Origin: Actinomadura sp. NBRC 104412
Lineage (GTDB): Bacteria > Actinomycetota > Actinomycetes > Streptosporangiales > Streptosporangiaceae
Length of the DNA: 64,000 bases
Reading direction: 5' to 3'
NCBI RefSeq assembly: GCF_030269515.1
Contig: NZ_BSTM01000019.1
Location: 62,001 to 126,000 of the forward strand
Shown here: in pieces, positions 38,018 to 46,708 of the stretch
Layout of the letters: every line of letters begins with the position of its first letter
Numbering within the stretch: the first letter of the stretch is position 1
The notes under the pieces: model-generated
The model's input: only the letters and a program-made list of their open reading frames with translations
Databases searched by the model: none
Told to the model about the DNA's origin: nothing
Translations under genes and position numbers: made by a program

Positions 38018-38608
38018 CTACACGCGTGTGCAGGTCAGGCCGTTCAGCTTGCAGGAGGACGGGCCCCTCGCGACACCGCGGGCGAGGTAGCTGACCTTGA
38101 CCTTGCCGCCCGGCTGGAGGGCGGGGGCGCCGGCGGGGCTGCGCACCAGGCCGAGCGCGCCGGTGCGGACGGCGGTGGCGCCGCGCACGGCGACGATCGT
38201 GGCGTTGGGGATGCGGAAGGACATCGTCCAGGACGGCACGGGACGGTCCCCGCGGTTGGCGATGGTGGTGGTGAAGCGGAAGCCGTTCGAGGTCTTGCTG
38301 ACCAGCCTGAACGCGACGACGAGCCCATCGGGGCGCTCGGTGGCGCGGGGGCCGCGCTGGGACACCTGGCCTTCCTTGGTCGGTTCCCTCGGGGCGCCGC
38401 CGGCGAAGTTGAGGGCGATCTGCTGGGTGCTCAGCGCGTAGGACACCATGCCCACGGCGAGGACCAGCGCGACGATCGGGAGCAGCGGCACCGGGATCGA
38501 TGGCGGCCTTCTGCGGGTGTCCGAGGGGTGCGGCCCGGGAAGCGGAGGTTCGGCGTCGGGCGGTGCGCCCTCGTCCCCGGTTCGCGCGTGCCTGGAGTGT
38601 CGTCCCAT
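38018..38608 (-). CDS. Membrane-anchored protein with CBM2-like domain
   Basis: The 196-residue protein has a charged N-terminal 40 residues and one membrane span (VPLLPIVALVLAVGMVSYAL). It then has an extracellular beta-rich domain of about 110 residues. That domain follows the cellulose-binding family 2 pattern: FRFTTTIANRGDRPVPSWTM, a later glycine-rich strand, and CKLNGLTC at the end, where the cysteine pair could form the usual disulfide. Whether it binds polysaccharide is unknown. It starts at ATG 38608 after GAGGGATGGG; a TATACAT hexamer 23 bases further upstream may be its -10 element. It lies between thiL and thiD without an obvious functional link. Confidence 0.75.
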   Translation of the reverse strand: MGRHSRHARTGDEGAPPDAEPPLPGPHPSDTRRRPPSIPVPLLPIVALVLAVGMVSYALSTQQIALNFAGGAPREPTKEGQVSQRGPRATERPDGLVVAFRLVSKTSNGFRFTTTIANRGDRPVPSWTMSFRIPNATIVAVRGATAVRTGALGLVRSPAGAPALQPGGKVKVSYLARGVARGPSSCKLNGLTCTRV

Positions 38609-38716
38609 CCCATCCCTCTTCGATCACAGGATGTATACCAAACCCGCATCAAGCATGCCTACCAGACGCCCAAAGGGTTGTGCGGGAACACGACGGCCGC
38701 CCGTGTCGCCCCTGGC

Positions 38717-39637
38717 TCACCGGCGGAAGTGGTCCCAGCCGCCTCCCTGGTAGGACGTGCCGTCGACCAGCACGCCCGCGCCTTCGACGACCCTTCCGAC
38801 GACCGTCCAGGACGCGGGCGGCACGGTGCCCGGCGGGACGGTGGCGGCGAAGGCGTGATCCTCCCCACCCGTGAGGGCGTGGCGGAGGCCGTCGGGACCG
38901 AGCTCCCGTGGCCTCGGGACGGCGGACGAGTCCACCTCGATGCGGACGCCGCTCGCCTTGGCGATGTGGCCGAGGTCTTGGAGGAGGCCGTCGCTGACGT
39001 CCATCAGGGCGGTCGCGCCCATCGCGCGGGCCTCCTCCCCCGCCGTGTACGGAGGGCGGGGCCGGCGGTGCGCCTCGATCAGCCCGGCGGGCTCGTCCTT
39101 GCCGGCGTCGAGCAGTTCCAGACCGGCCGAGGAGTGCCCGAGCCGTCCCCGGACGGCCACCAGGTCGCCGGGGCGCGCGCCGGAACGCGTCAGCGGCGGC
39201 CGGCCCGCGAGGTCGCCGAGCGCGGTGATCGCGAGCGTGATGAGCGGCGCGGCGACGACGTCGCCGCCGGCCACGGACGCGCCGGCCATCGCGCATTCCT
39301 CGCCCAGCCCCGCGTACAGCTGCTCGGCCCATTCGACCGGGGTGTCGGCCGGTGCCGCCAGACCGACCAGCAGGGCGGTCGGCCGCGCCCCCATCGCCAC
39401 GACGTCGGCGAAGTTCTGCGCGGCGGCCTTGCAGCCGATCTCGTACGGCCCGGACCAGTCGCGCCGGAAGTGGCGGCCCTCGACGAGCAGGTCGGTGGTG
39501 GCCACCACGCGCCCGTCGCTCGCCCGGACCACCGCGGCGTCGTCGCCGGGCCCCAGCTCCACGGCCGGGCCCTGCCGCAGCCGATCGGTCAGCCGTGTGA
39601 TCAGCCCGAACTCGCCCAGCTCCCCGATGCTGCTCAT
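38717..39637 (-). CDS. thiL: Thiamine-monophosphate kinase
   Basis: The 306-residue enzyme makes thiamine diphosphate from thiamine phosphate. The ATP/Mg site is visible as ELGPGDDAAVVRASDGRVVA and ATTDLLVEGRHF. AIRS-fold motifs include MDVSDGLLQDLGHIAKASGV and LTGGEDHAFAATV. I start at ATG 39637 (MSSIGELGEFGLITRLTDRL) because a purine-rich GGGACGGGGGC precedes it. It is divergent from the RAM-domain gene at 39732. Confidence 0.95.
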   Translation of the reverse strand: MSSIGELGEFGLITRLTDRLRQGPAVELGPGDDAAVVRASDGRVVATTDLLVEGRHFRRDWSGPYEIGCKAAAQNFADVVAMGARPTALLVGLAAPADTPVEWAEQLYAGLGEECAMAGASVAGGDVVAAPLITLAITALGDLAGRPPLTRSGARPGDLVAVRGRLGHSSAGLELLDAGKDEPAGLIEAHRRPRPPYTAGEEARAMGATALMDVSDGLLQDLGHIAKASGVRIEVDSSAVPRPRELGPDGLRHALTGGEDHAFAATVPPGTVPPASWTVVGRVVEGAGVLVDGTSYQGGGWDHFRR

Positions 39638-39731
39638 CCGCCCCCGTCCCACCGCCGCCCCGAGGGGCCAGGGCGGCGTGTAACACGATACGGTGACCGT
39701 CCGACGTTTATTCTCCGCCCGGGGAGGACGG

Positions 39732-39965
39732 ATGGTGCAGGCCTACATCCTCATCCAGACCGAAGTGGGCAAGGCGGCCGAGGTGGCGCGCGAGATCGGC
39801 GGCATCCCGGGCGTCACGCTGGCGGAGGACGTGACGGGGCCCTATGACGTGATCGTGCGAGCGGAGGCGCGCAATGTCGACGAGCTGGGCAAGCTCGTCG
39901 TGGCGCAGATCCAGGCGGTCGAGGGGATCACCCGGACGCTCACCTGCCCGATCGTGCACATCTAG
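39732..39965 (+). CDS. Stand-alone Lrp/AsnC ligand-binding (RAM) domain protein
   Basis: The 77-residue protein consists only of an AsnC-type RAM domain: MVQAYILIQTEVGKAAEVAR, then VTGPYDVIVRAEARNVDELG, ending ITRTLTCPIVHI. There is no DNA-binding domain. Such proteins may bind amino acids and form rings or partner with full-length Lrp regulators. The ATG at 39732 follows GGGGAGGACGG. It precedes the DUF3515 lipoprotein gene by 13 bases, a common actinobacterial arrangement around thiL. Confidence 0.88.
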   Translation: MVQAYILIQTEVGKAAEVAREIGGIPGVTLAEDVTGPYDVIVRAEARNVDELGKLVVAQIQAVEGITRTLTCPIVHI

Positions 39966-39978
39966 CTTCCAGGTTCCC

Positions 39979-40461
39979 GTGCCGGCTCGATCTGGACGGC
40001 GAGGCGCCCGGCGGCGCCTCCTCGCCGCGCTTCTCCCAGGGCTGCTGCTTGCGGCCGGATGCGGGGCGGGCGCCGTGCGGGTCCCGGTGCCGACGCCGGA
40101 CGCGGCGGGCGCGCGGTTGTGCGCGGGCCTGCGGCTCCCGGAGAAGGTGCTGGGCGCCGAGCGCCGCGACACCTCCCCGGAGTCACCGTTGACCGCGGCG
40201 TGGGGCTCGCCCGCGATCGCGCTGCGCTGCGGCGTGCCGCGGCCGGCCGCGCTGACCCCGGACGCGCAACTGGTGACGGTGAACGGCGTCGACTGGTTCG
40301 GCCAGCCCGCGGACCGTCCGGTCACGTTCACCGCCGTGTCACGGCAGACCTACGTGGAAGTGACCGTCCCGCCGAAGTACAGCCCGCCCGGCGACGTGCT
40401 GATCGAGCTGGGCCGCCCGATCGCCGCCACGATCCCCAGGAAGCCCGAGGGGCAGATCTGA
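39979..40461 (+). CDS. DUF3515 lipoprotein
   Basis: The 160-residue protein has a twin-arginine-rich start (RRGARRRLLAALLPGLLLAA) and a lipobox LLAAGC, so it should be lipid-anchored outside the cell. The mature part fits DUF3515: CAGLRLPEKVLGAERR, a conserved central RCGVPRPAALTPDAQLV, and SRQTYVEVTVPPKYSP. Two mature cysteines could form a disulfide. The GTG at 39979 is the best start in frame though its ribosome site is weak. DUF3515 genes are usually found beside thiL in actinobacteria. Function is unknown. Confidence 0.85.
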   Translation: MPARSGRRGARRRLLAALLPGLLLAAGCGAGAVRVPVPTPDAAGARLCAGLRLPEKVLGAERRDTSPESPLTAAWGSPAIALRCGVPRPAALTPDAQLVTVNGVDWFGQPADRPVTFTAVSRQTYVEVTVPPKYSPPGDVLIELGRPIAATIPRKPEGQI

Positions 40462-40467
40462 CACCGT

Positions 40468-41163
40468 TCACAACGGGAAGGGCAGGGTCGGCATCCAGGT
40501 GTTCCAGATCCGCCGCAGGCGGCCGTCCCCGATAACGGTGGCCAGCGCGTCGTCGAGGGCGGAGCGCGTTCCGGGACGGTCCTTGGCCACGGCCACGCCC
40601 CACCGGTTCGCGGTGGGGACGGTGAAGGCCAGGTCGAAGTCGGCGTCCTCCGCCAGGGGGACGAAGACCACGTCGTCGTCCACCACGGCGTCGACCTCGC
40701 CGGAGCGCAGCGCGGCCAGCATGTCGCCGAAGACGTCGTCGGTCTCGCCGCCGAACGGCACGGTGGTCGCACCCTCGAACGTCTCGGCCAGCGCCATGTT
40801 GGTGCTGCCCTCGATCGCCGCGACGCGCAGGCCGCGCAGGCCGGACGGCGAGGTGATACCGGCGCCGCGCCGTACCAGGACCGCCTCGTTGAACACCGCG
40901 TAGGGACGGGTGAAGTCGACATGGCGCAGGCGCTCCTCGGTGATGCCCTGCCCGCACCAGACAGCGTCCACCTCGTGGGCCTGGAGGGACGGGACGAACT
41001 CGGCCCAAGGCATGAAGACCCATCGCAACGGGCGGCCCATCACCTCGGCCACCAGGGCGGCCGCGTCGGGTTCGTAGCCGTGCCGGGCGACGCCGTCGGG
41101 GCTGCGCGAGAACAGCGGCGGCGCCTCCGCGTCGATGCACGCCAGCCGCAGGGGCTCGGTCAC
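40468..41163 (-). CDS. Family 3 solute-binding-like protein without signal peptide
   Basis: The 231-residue protein is a complete two-lobed SBP_bac_3 fold: LRLACIDAEAPPLFSRSPDG, WCGQGITEERLRHVDFTRPY, LRGLRVAAIEGSTNMALAE and GEVDAVVDDDVVFVPLAEDA. It has no signal peptide or lipobox. The start GTG at 41163 overlaps the stop of the glutamine-synthetase-like gene (GTGA), so it is translated with that cytosolic enzyme. It may therefore act inside the cell as a ligand-binding or sensor protein. Loss of an export signal is the alternative. The likely ligand is an amino acid or amine. Confidence 0.82.
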   Translation of the reverse strand: MTEPLRLACIDAEAPPLFSRSPDGVARHGYEPDAAALVAEVMGRPLRWVFMPWAEFVPSLQAHEVDAVWCGQGITEERLRHVDFTRPYAVFNEAVLVRRGAGITSPSGLRGLRVAAIEGSTNMALAETFEGATTVPFGGETDDVFGDMLAALRSGEVDAVVDDDVVFVPLAEDADFDLAFTVPTANRWGVAVAKDRPGTRSALDDALATVIGDGRLRRIWNTWMPTLPFPL

Positions 41164-42539
41164 GGCAGGTGCTCGGTGTACATCTCGCGCTCCCAGTCGG
41201 TGATGGCGCCGCAGAACCGGGCCCACTCGTCGCTCTTGAGCTCCAGGTACAGCGCGGACATCGCCTCCGGGAAGGCGCCGCGGACGACGGCGTCGGCGGC
41301 GAAGGCGTCCAGGGCGTCCCGCAGCGTCAGCGGAAGCGGCTCGAACTTCGAGGGGGTGGCCTCGTAGCTGCTGCCGGCCTGTGGCGGGCCGGGGTCGATG
41401 GCGTGGTCGAGGCCGTCCTTCATGGCGGCGATGACGGCGGCGTGGGAGAGGTACGGGTTGACGGACGCGTCGGGCAGCTTGCATTCGAGCCGTCCGTTGG
41501 CCGACAGCCGCACCGTGCAGGTCTTGTTGTCCATGCCCCAGTTGATCTGGGACGGGGCGAACTGGCCCGCGTCCCAGTAGCGCTTGTAGGAGTTCACCGT
41601 GGGGCCCATCAGCGCCATCATCCCGGCGGCGTGGCTGAGGACGCCGCCGAGCGCGTGCCTGCCCTCCTCGGTGAGGTGCAGTTCCGTCACGCCGGGGTCG
41701 GCGAGGATGTTGCGGTCGCCGCGCCACAGGCTGAGGTTGTGGTGGCAGCCGTTGCCCATCACCCCGGCGGCGGGCTTGGGCATGAAGCTGGCGGTGACGC
41801 CCATCTCGCGGGCCACCTGCTTGCAGATCTGGCGGTAGGTGACGAGCCGGTCGGCGGTGACGCAGGCGTCGTCGAACATCCAGTTCAGCTCGAGCTGCCC
41901 GGGGTCCTCGTAGTCGCCTTCGATCATGTCGAGGCCGAGCGCCTGCGCGTACCGGATCACCCGCTGGAAGATCGGGCGCATCAGCTCCAGGCTGTCGACG
42001 TGGTAGGACGGGCTGGACCCCGGTTTGACGTGCACGTCGAGCCCGGGACCCGTCCAGGTCATCTCGGGCTCGCAGCCGCTGCGCAGCCGCAGCCCGGTGG
42101 CCTCGGTGAACGCGTCGTGGACGCGGCGCAGGTTGGAACGGGCGTCGGTGGCCAGCGGGCTGCCGCCGATCTCCGGGAAGTGCCCCGGCTCGTACACGCT
42201 GCAGAAGAACCGGCCGACGGTAGTGTCCCACGGCAGCACCGCGAAGGTGTCGGCGTCGGGCACGGCGGTGAACTCCTTGGCCTCGGTGCCGCCGCCGAGC
42301 AGGTTGCCGAACCGGTCGACCTGGAGGTCCGACATCGCGGTGCGATGCAGGTTGACGCCGCGTTCCAGGTTGCGGCGCAGGTGCCGGGCCGGGACGACCT
42401 TCCCGACGATCCGGCCGGTCAGCGACACGGTCTGGTAGTAGATGAACTCGACGCCGGACTCCTGGACGCGGGCGGTGACGTCGTCCATCGCGGCGGCGTT
42501 GCGTTCCTTGTGCTCGTCGAGAGCCGTGGTGGCGGACAT
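41160..42539 (-). CDS. Glutamine-synthetase-like amine/amino-acid ligase
   Basis: The 459-residue protein belongs to the glutamine synthetase superfamily, nearer the gamma-glutamylpolyamine synthetase group than GlnA. It has LRSGCEPEMTW at the metal site, PAAGVMGNGCHHNLSLW, NSYKRYWDAGQFAPSQINWG and RLECKLPDASVNPYLSHAAV. It would use ATP to join an amine to glutamate. The ATG at 42539 is in the same operon as the flavoprotein and P450 upstream, and it overlaps the solute-binding gene downstream. A GS-like gene next to P450 and reductase genes recalls the mycobacterial morpholine/pyrrolidine loci. The substrate is not determined here. Confidence 0.88.
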   Translation of the reverse strand: MSATTALDEHKERNAAAMDDVTARVQESGVEFIYYQTVSLTGRIVGKVVPARHLRRNLERGVNLHRTAMSDLQVDRFGNLLGGGTEAKEFTAVPDADTFAVLPWDTTVGRFFCSVYEPGHFPEIGGSPLATDARSNLRRVHDAFTEATGLRLRSGCEPEMTWTGPGLDVHVKPGSSPSYHVDSLELMRPIFQRVIRYAQALGLDMIEGDYEDPGQLELNWMFDDACVTADRLVTYRQICKQVAREMGVTASFMPKPAAGVMGNGCHHNLSLWRGDRNILADPGVTELHLTEEGRHALGGVLSHAAGMMALMGPTVNSYKRYWDAGQFAPSQINWGMDNKTCTVRLSANGRLECKLPDASVNPYLSHAAVIAAMKDGLDHAIDPGPPQAGSSYEATPSKFEPLPLTLRDALDAFAADAVVRGAFPEAMSALYLELKSDEWARFCGAITDWEREMYTEHLP

Positions 42540-42550
42540 GGGACCTTCCC

Positions 42551-43882
42551 TCAGACGGTGAGCGGTCGGATCACTTCGGGGGGACGGCCCCCCACGTCCC
42601 CGGGCCAGTACGCCCGGCCGCCTGCCGGGCGCTCGGACGTCCAGGTTCGGGGCGGGACGGTGGCGTCGGCCACCAGTTCGCGGTAGTGGCGGTGCCGGGA
42701 CTCGGGGATCCCGGCGAGCACGACCCCGACCATCTGCCGGTCGCGGTAGTACGCCATCGCCACGCCGCCGGTCAGGGCCCGGGGGTGGTCGAGCCCGCCG
42801 TCGAGCAGGACGCAGCGGTCGCCGAGGGCGGGCGCTCCGTAGCTCTGCACGCGTACGCCGTACTGGTCGCTCCAGAACGACGGCAAGGGGGTGAACGGGC
42901 CGTCGTCGTGGGATCGCACGCCCAGGTGCGCGGCCAGTGTCGCGGCCGCGCGCCGGGCGGTGTCGCCGGTGACGCTCCAGTGCTCGACCCTGCGGGGCAC
43001 GTCGTCGTACCGGGGGTTGGGGAAGCGGGCCACGTCGCCGGCGGCGACCACGCCGGGCAGCCCTTCGACCCGCATCCAGTTGTCGCATTCCACCCCGTCG
43101 TGGAGGTCGAGGCCGTTGCCGTCGAGCCATTCCACGTTGGGCCGTGACCCGACCGACTCGACGATGAGGTCGGCGGGGATCGCGGTCCCGTCGTCCAGCA
43201 CCGCGCCGGTGACGCGCTCGCACGGCCCGTCCGACAGCAGTTCGGAGACGACCCGCCCGGTCACGAACCGCACGCCGTTGTCCTCGTGGTGGCGGCGCAG
43301 GACGCGGCCCAGCTCGGGGCCGATCGCGCGTTCCATCGGCTCGGCGCCCGCCTCGACCACGGTGACCTCGCATCCGGCCGTACGGGCGGTGGCGGCGACC
43401 TCGCAGCCGATGAACCCGCCGCCGACGATCACCACCGAGCATCCGGGGACGAGCCGTTCCCTCAGCCGCAGCGCGTCGTCCAGGGTGCGCAGCACGTACC
43501 GGCCGAAGTCGGGCCCGGGGATGGCGGCGCGCGAGGGGCGCAGGCCGGTGGCCACCACCAGCCCGTCGTAGGTGAGGACGGTGCCGTCCGCCAGCGTCAC
43601 CGACCGGGTTCGCAGCGAGGCCCGCACGACCGGGGTGCCGAGCCGCCAGCGGACGTCGGCCACGCTCCTGGACCGCCGGTACGCGTAGGCGTGCGCCTCC
43701 GCCGCGCCGCCGGCCCCGGTGCCGCCGACGAGCAGGTCCTTCGACAGCGGCGGCCGGTTGTACGGGAGGTGTTCCTCCGCGCCGACAACGGTGATGGCCC
43801 GGTCCCATCCGGCGGCGCGCAGGTGCTCGGCCGCGCGCAGTCCCGCCAGCCCGGCGCCGACGATCACGACCTGTCCGGCCAA
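42551..43882 (-). CDS. FAD-dependent ferredoxin-reductase-like oxidoreductase
   Basis: The 443-residue flavoprotein has an N-terminal FAD site (VVIVGAGLAGLRAAEHLRAA), PYNRPPLSKDLL, an NAD site (SVVIVGGGFIGCEVAATART) and the second FAD motif (GVVAAGDVARFPNPRYDD). This is the ferredoxin/rubredoxin reductase family that feeds bacterial P450s. The apparent start is TTG at 43882, three bases after the stop of an 11-codon ORF that has a strong ribosome site. Translation may thus depend on re-initiation. It lies between the P450 and GS-like genes. Confidence 0.88.
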   Translation of the reverse strand: MAGQVVIVGAGLAGLRAAEHLRAAGWDRAITVVGAEEHLPYNRPPLSKDLLVGGTGAGGAAEAHAYAYRRSRSVADVRWRLGTPVVRASLRTRSVTLADGTVLTYDGLVVATGLRPSRAAIPGPDFGRYVLRTLDDALRLRERLVPGCSVVIVGGGFIGCEVAATARTAGCEVTVVEAGAEPMERAIGPELGRVLRRHHEDNGVRFVTGRVVSELLSDGPCERVTGAVLDDGTAIPADLIVESVGSRPNVEWLDGNGLDLHDGVECDNWMRVEGLPGVVAAGDVARFPNPRYDDVPRRVEHWSVTGDTARRAAATLAAHLGVRSHDDGPFTPLPSFWSDQYGVRVQSYGAPALGDRCVLLDGGLDHPRALTGGVAMAYYRDRQMVGVVLAGIPESRHRHYRELVADATVPPRTWTSERPAGGRAYWPGDVGGRPPEVIRPLTV

Positions 43883-43885
43883 CGG

Positions 43886-43921
43886 TCAGGCCCCGATCCG
43901 GACGGGACGTACGACCTTCAT
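43886..43921 (-). CDS. Eleven-codon ORF between P450 and reductase
   Basis: ATG 43921 follows AGAGGAG at good spacing and encodes MKVVRPVRIGA before a TGA. It is in the same frame as the reductase, which restarts at a TTG four codons later. A ferredoxin gene usually occupies this slot, so it may be the fused ends of a deleted ferredoxin gene. It could also be a leader peptide for translational coupling. It is too short for homology evidence. Confidence 0.4.
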   Translation of the reverse strand: MKVVRPVRIGA

Positions 43922-43981
43922 CAAGAAGACTCCTCTGGTTACGGTTTCGGCGGGTGGGATGAGGCCCCGGGGGCTCGGGGC

Positions 43982-45175
43982 TCAGGGCCTCGGGGTGAAC
44001 GCGAGGGGCAGTGTGATGGGCCCGGTGTTCCCGCTGAGCGGCAGCGAGCGGACCTCGCCGTCCACGCGCGGGTCCCGTAGGCGGCGCGCGAGGAGGGGCA
44101 GTGCCACGCTCATGTCGGTGCGGGCCACCAGGTGGCCGAGGCAGTAGTGGATGCCGCCGCCGAACCCGAAGTGCGCGGGACGTTCGGCGGTGATGTCGAA
44201 CGTGCCGTCCGGGACGGCGCGCGGGTCGGTGCCCGCGGACTCGGTGAACAGGTGGACGGTGGTCCCGGCCTCGATGTCCAGGCCCTTGTAGGTGAAGTCC
44301 TCCAGGGCCTCCCTGGTCACCCAGGTGGTGGTCGGGTTGACCCGCATCACCTCCTCCACGGCCGCGGGTCCCAGCTCGGGCCGCTCGCCCAGCAGCGCCC
44401 ACTGGTCCGGGTGCCGCAGGAACGTCCGCATGGCCAGCCCGAGCTGGTTGCGGGTCGTGTCGAACCCGCCGAAGATCAGCAGGACCATCGAGTCCCGCAG
44501 CTCGGCCCGGCTCAGCCGGTCCTGGTCGGCCTCGGCCCGGACGAGGGTGGTGACGAAGTCGTCGCGGGGCGACCGCAGCCGGTCCTCGATCACCTCGTCC
44601 ACATAGCCGTACAGGTTGTCCAGCGCCGCCTCGATCCTCGGCAGGTCCTCGGCGATCGTCACGCCCATCGCCAGGCCGATGGTGGCGGACTCGCGGGCGA
44701 TCATCCTCCACTCGGACTCGGGCAGGCCGAGCATGATGGCGATGACCCGCGCCGCGTAGGGCTCGGCGAACTCGGTGACGAACTCGCAGCGGCCCGGTTC
44801 GGCGAAGGCGTCCACCAGCTCGCCGGCCAGCTCCTGGAAGCGCGGGACGAGCCCGGTGATGAGCCGCCGGGAGAACGCGGGGTTCATCAGGCGGCGCAGC
44901 CGGCGGTGGTCCTGACCCTCCTTGTTGAGCACCCAGTTGGACCACCATCGCGCGAACGGCCCGCTGGTGATGCCGTGGTGCTCGGGCCATTTCACGCTTC
45001 CCTGCCGCAGCTTGGGATGCGTCAGGAGCTCTCCGACCTCGTCGTACCGCAGAACGGCGATGCCGTAGTTGGTGCGCGCGTACCAGCCGTGCTCGCGCGC
45101 GTCCCGCACCTCCTGGGACTGGACGGAGAAGGCGGGGTCGGCGATGTTGAAGTACGGCGCGGTCCGGGAGCTCAC
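43982..45175 (-). CDS. Cytochrome P450
   Basis: The 397-residue soluble P450 has the heme-binding loop HFGFGGGIHYCLGHLVAR, the ExxR motif in AAVEEVMRVNPTT, and an I-helix oxygen-activation region IFGGFDTTRNQLGLAM. In the I-helix the common acidic residue before TT is Asp. It should hydroxylate a small substrate using electrons from a ferredoxin and the reductase encoded downstream. It follows the APC permease gene by 12 bases and belongs to the same operon. The length is normal. The substrate is unknown; an amine is suggested by the neighbouring GS-like ligase and permease. Confidence 0.94.
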   Translation of the reverse strand: MSSRTAPYFNIADPAFSVQSQEVRDAREHGWYARTNYGIAVLRYDEVGELLTHPKLRQGSVKWPEHHGITSGPFARWWSNWVLNKEGQDHRRLRRLMNPAFSRRLITGLVPRFQELAGELVDAFAEPGRCEFVTEFAEPYAARVIAIMLGLPESEWRMIARESATIGLAMGVTIAEDLPRIEAALDNLYGYVDEVIEDRLRSPRDDFVTTLVRAEADQDRLSRAELRDSMVLLIFGGFDTTRNQLGLAMRTFLRHPDQWALLGERPELGPAAVEEVMRVNPTTTWVTREALEDFTYKGLDIEAGTTVHLFTESAGTDPRAVPDGTFDITAERPAHFGFGGGIHYCLGHLVARTDMSVALPLLARRLRDPRVDGEVRSLPLSGNTGPITLPLAFTPRP

Positions 45176-45187
45176 GGGTCACTCCTC

Positions 45188-46708
45188 TCAGCGGGTCGCG
45201 AGCGGGTCCGCGGCGGACGCGGGAACGGCGTCGCCCGCCGGGGTGTCGCCGCGGCCGTAGTGGCGGGTGGCGGCCATGTAGGCGAGCCCGGCGACGATCA
45301 CGATGGCGGCCGAGAGAGGCACGATGTAGTTGTCGTACCAGGGCACGTCGGGCGTCCGCGGCCAGGACATGTTGATCATCGCGGCGATGCCGTACACCAG
45401 CGCGGCGACGTTGACCGCCAGGCCCCAGCGGCCCAGCGTGAACGGCCCCGACGGGCGCCAGCCCTTGAGCCTGGCCCGCAGCGCGGCCAGCACCACCGCC
45501 TGGAAGGCCAGGTAGATGCCCAGCGCGGCGAACGAGATGATCTTCGTGAGGGCGTCCGTGGACAGCTTGGAGCCGACGACCAGCACGGCGGGCAGCACGG
45601 CGGCCAGCAGCAGCGCGTACGGCGGCACGTGCCGGGTCGGCGAGAACCTGGCCAGCACCCGGCTGCCGGCGATCATGTCGTCCCTGGCGTAGGCGTAGGT
45701 CAGCCGGCTGGCCGCGGCCTGGAGGCTCATCGCGCAGGACACGAACGAGATCAGCACGATCCCGAGAATGATCTTGACGGGTCCGGAGCCGAACGCGGCG
45801 GTGAGCGCGGTGGTGACGGGATCGGCGTCCGCGCCGGAGACGACGGCGCCGAAGTCGGCGACGGCGAGCACCAGCGACAGCGCGACGAAGGTGGCGGCGG
45901 CCCCGCCCACGTAGATCGTCATGCGCATCGCCTTCGGGATGCGGCGGGCCGGGTCGCGGACCTCCTCGGCCACGTCGCCGCACGCCTCGAAGCCGTAGTA
46001 CTGGTAGATGCCGATCAGCGAGGCGGCCAGGAAGGCGGCGGCGTACGAGCCGCCCTCCCCGGCGCCCTGGCCGTCGAAGAACACCCCGAGCCCGTGGTGG
46101 CGCTCGGTGACCAGCAGCCAGACCCCGACGACCAGCGCGCCGACCAGTTCGGCGGTGAAGCCGACGATCGCGGCCATCGCCAGCCGGCGGGTCCCGGACA
46201 GGTTGATCACCGTGGCGACCGCCAGGATCGCCAGCGCGCACAGGATCGTGGCGTTGACCGAGGTCTCGAAGCCGAGCATCGCCGCGGCGTACGGCCCGGC
46301 GCCGTAGCTGACGCCGGCGATGGTGGCCAGCAGCGCCACCAGGTAGATCCAGCCGTTCATCCACGCCCAGCGGCGCCCCCACAGCCGCCGCGCCCAGGGG
46401 TAGATGCCGCCGCTGACCGGGTACTGCGAGACGATCTCGCCGAAGACCAGCGCGACCAGTAGCTGGCCCAGCCCCGCGATGACGAACGCCCAGATCATCG
46501 GCGGGCCGGCCTGGGCGAGCGAGATCGCGAACAGCGAGTACACGCCGACGACGGGCGAGAGGTAGGTGAAGCCGAGGGAGAAGTTGGCCCAGAGGCTCAT
46601 GTCCCGCCGGAAGTGGCTCTCGTAGCCGAGCGCGGCGAGCCGTTCGGCGTCGTCGTCGAGGGGTCGTGCGGGCGGTGGAACCGCCCCGGTCTCCTTGCCG
46701 GTGGACAC
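45188..46708 (-). CDS. APC-superfamily amino acid/amine permease
   Basis: The 506-residue protein has about twelve membrane spans. The start region is RDMSLWANFSLGFTYLSPVV. It also shows GEIVSQYPVSGGIYPWARRL and YYGFEACGDVAEEVRDPARR, both typical of the amino acid/choline transporter branch. I choose GTG 46708 because AGGGAGG precedes it; the open frame extends 168 codons further but is not conserved. It is the first gene of the operon leading into P450, reductase and GS-like ligase, so it likely imports their substrate. Confidence 0.9.
   Translation of the reverse strand: MSTGKETGAVPPPARPLDDDAERLAALGYESHFRRDMSLWANFSLGFTYLSPVVGVYSLFAISLAQAGPPMIWAFVIAGLGQLLVALVFGEIVSQYPVSGGIYPWARRLWGRRWAWMNGWIYLVALLATIAGVSYGAGPYAAAMLGFETSVNATILCALAILAVATVINLSGTRRLAMAAIVGFTAELVGALVVGVWLLVTERHHGLGVFFDGQGAGEGGSYAAAFLAASLIGIYQYYGFEACGDVAEEVRDPARRIPKAMRMTIYVGGAAATFVALSLVLAVADFGAVVSGADADPVTTALTAAFGSGPVKIILGIVLISFVSCAMSLQAAASRLTYAYARDDMIAGSRVLARFSPTRHVPPYALLLAAVLPAVLVVGSKLSTDALTKIISFAALGIYLAFQAVVLAALRARLKGWRPSGPFTLGRWGLAVNVAALVYGIAAMINMSWPRTPDVPWYDNYIVPLSAAIVIVAGLAYMAATRHYGRGDTPAGDAVPASAADPLATR

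Noticed and set aside
37996..38716. TPP riboswitch before thiD or thiL
   Set aside because: I could not find the conserved CTGAGA and ACC...GATCTGG-type cores upstream of either gene.
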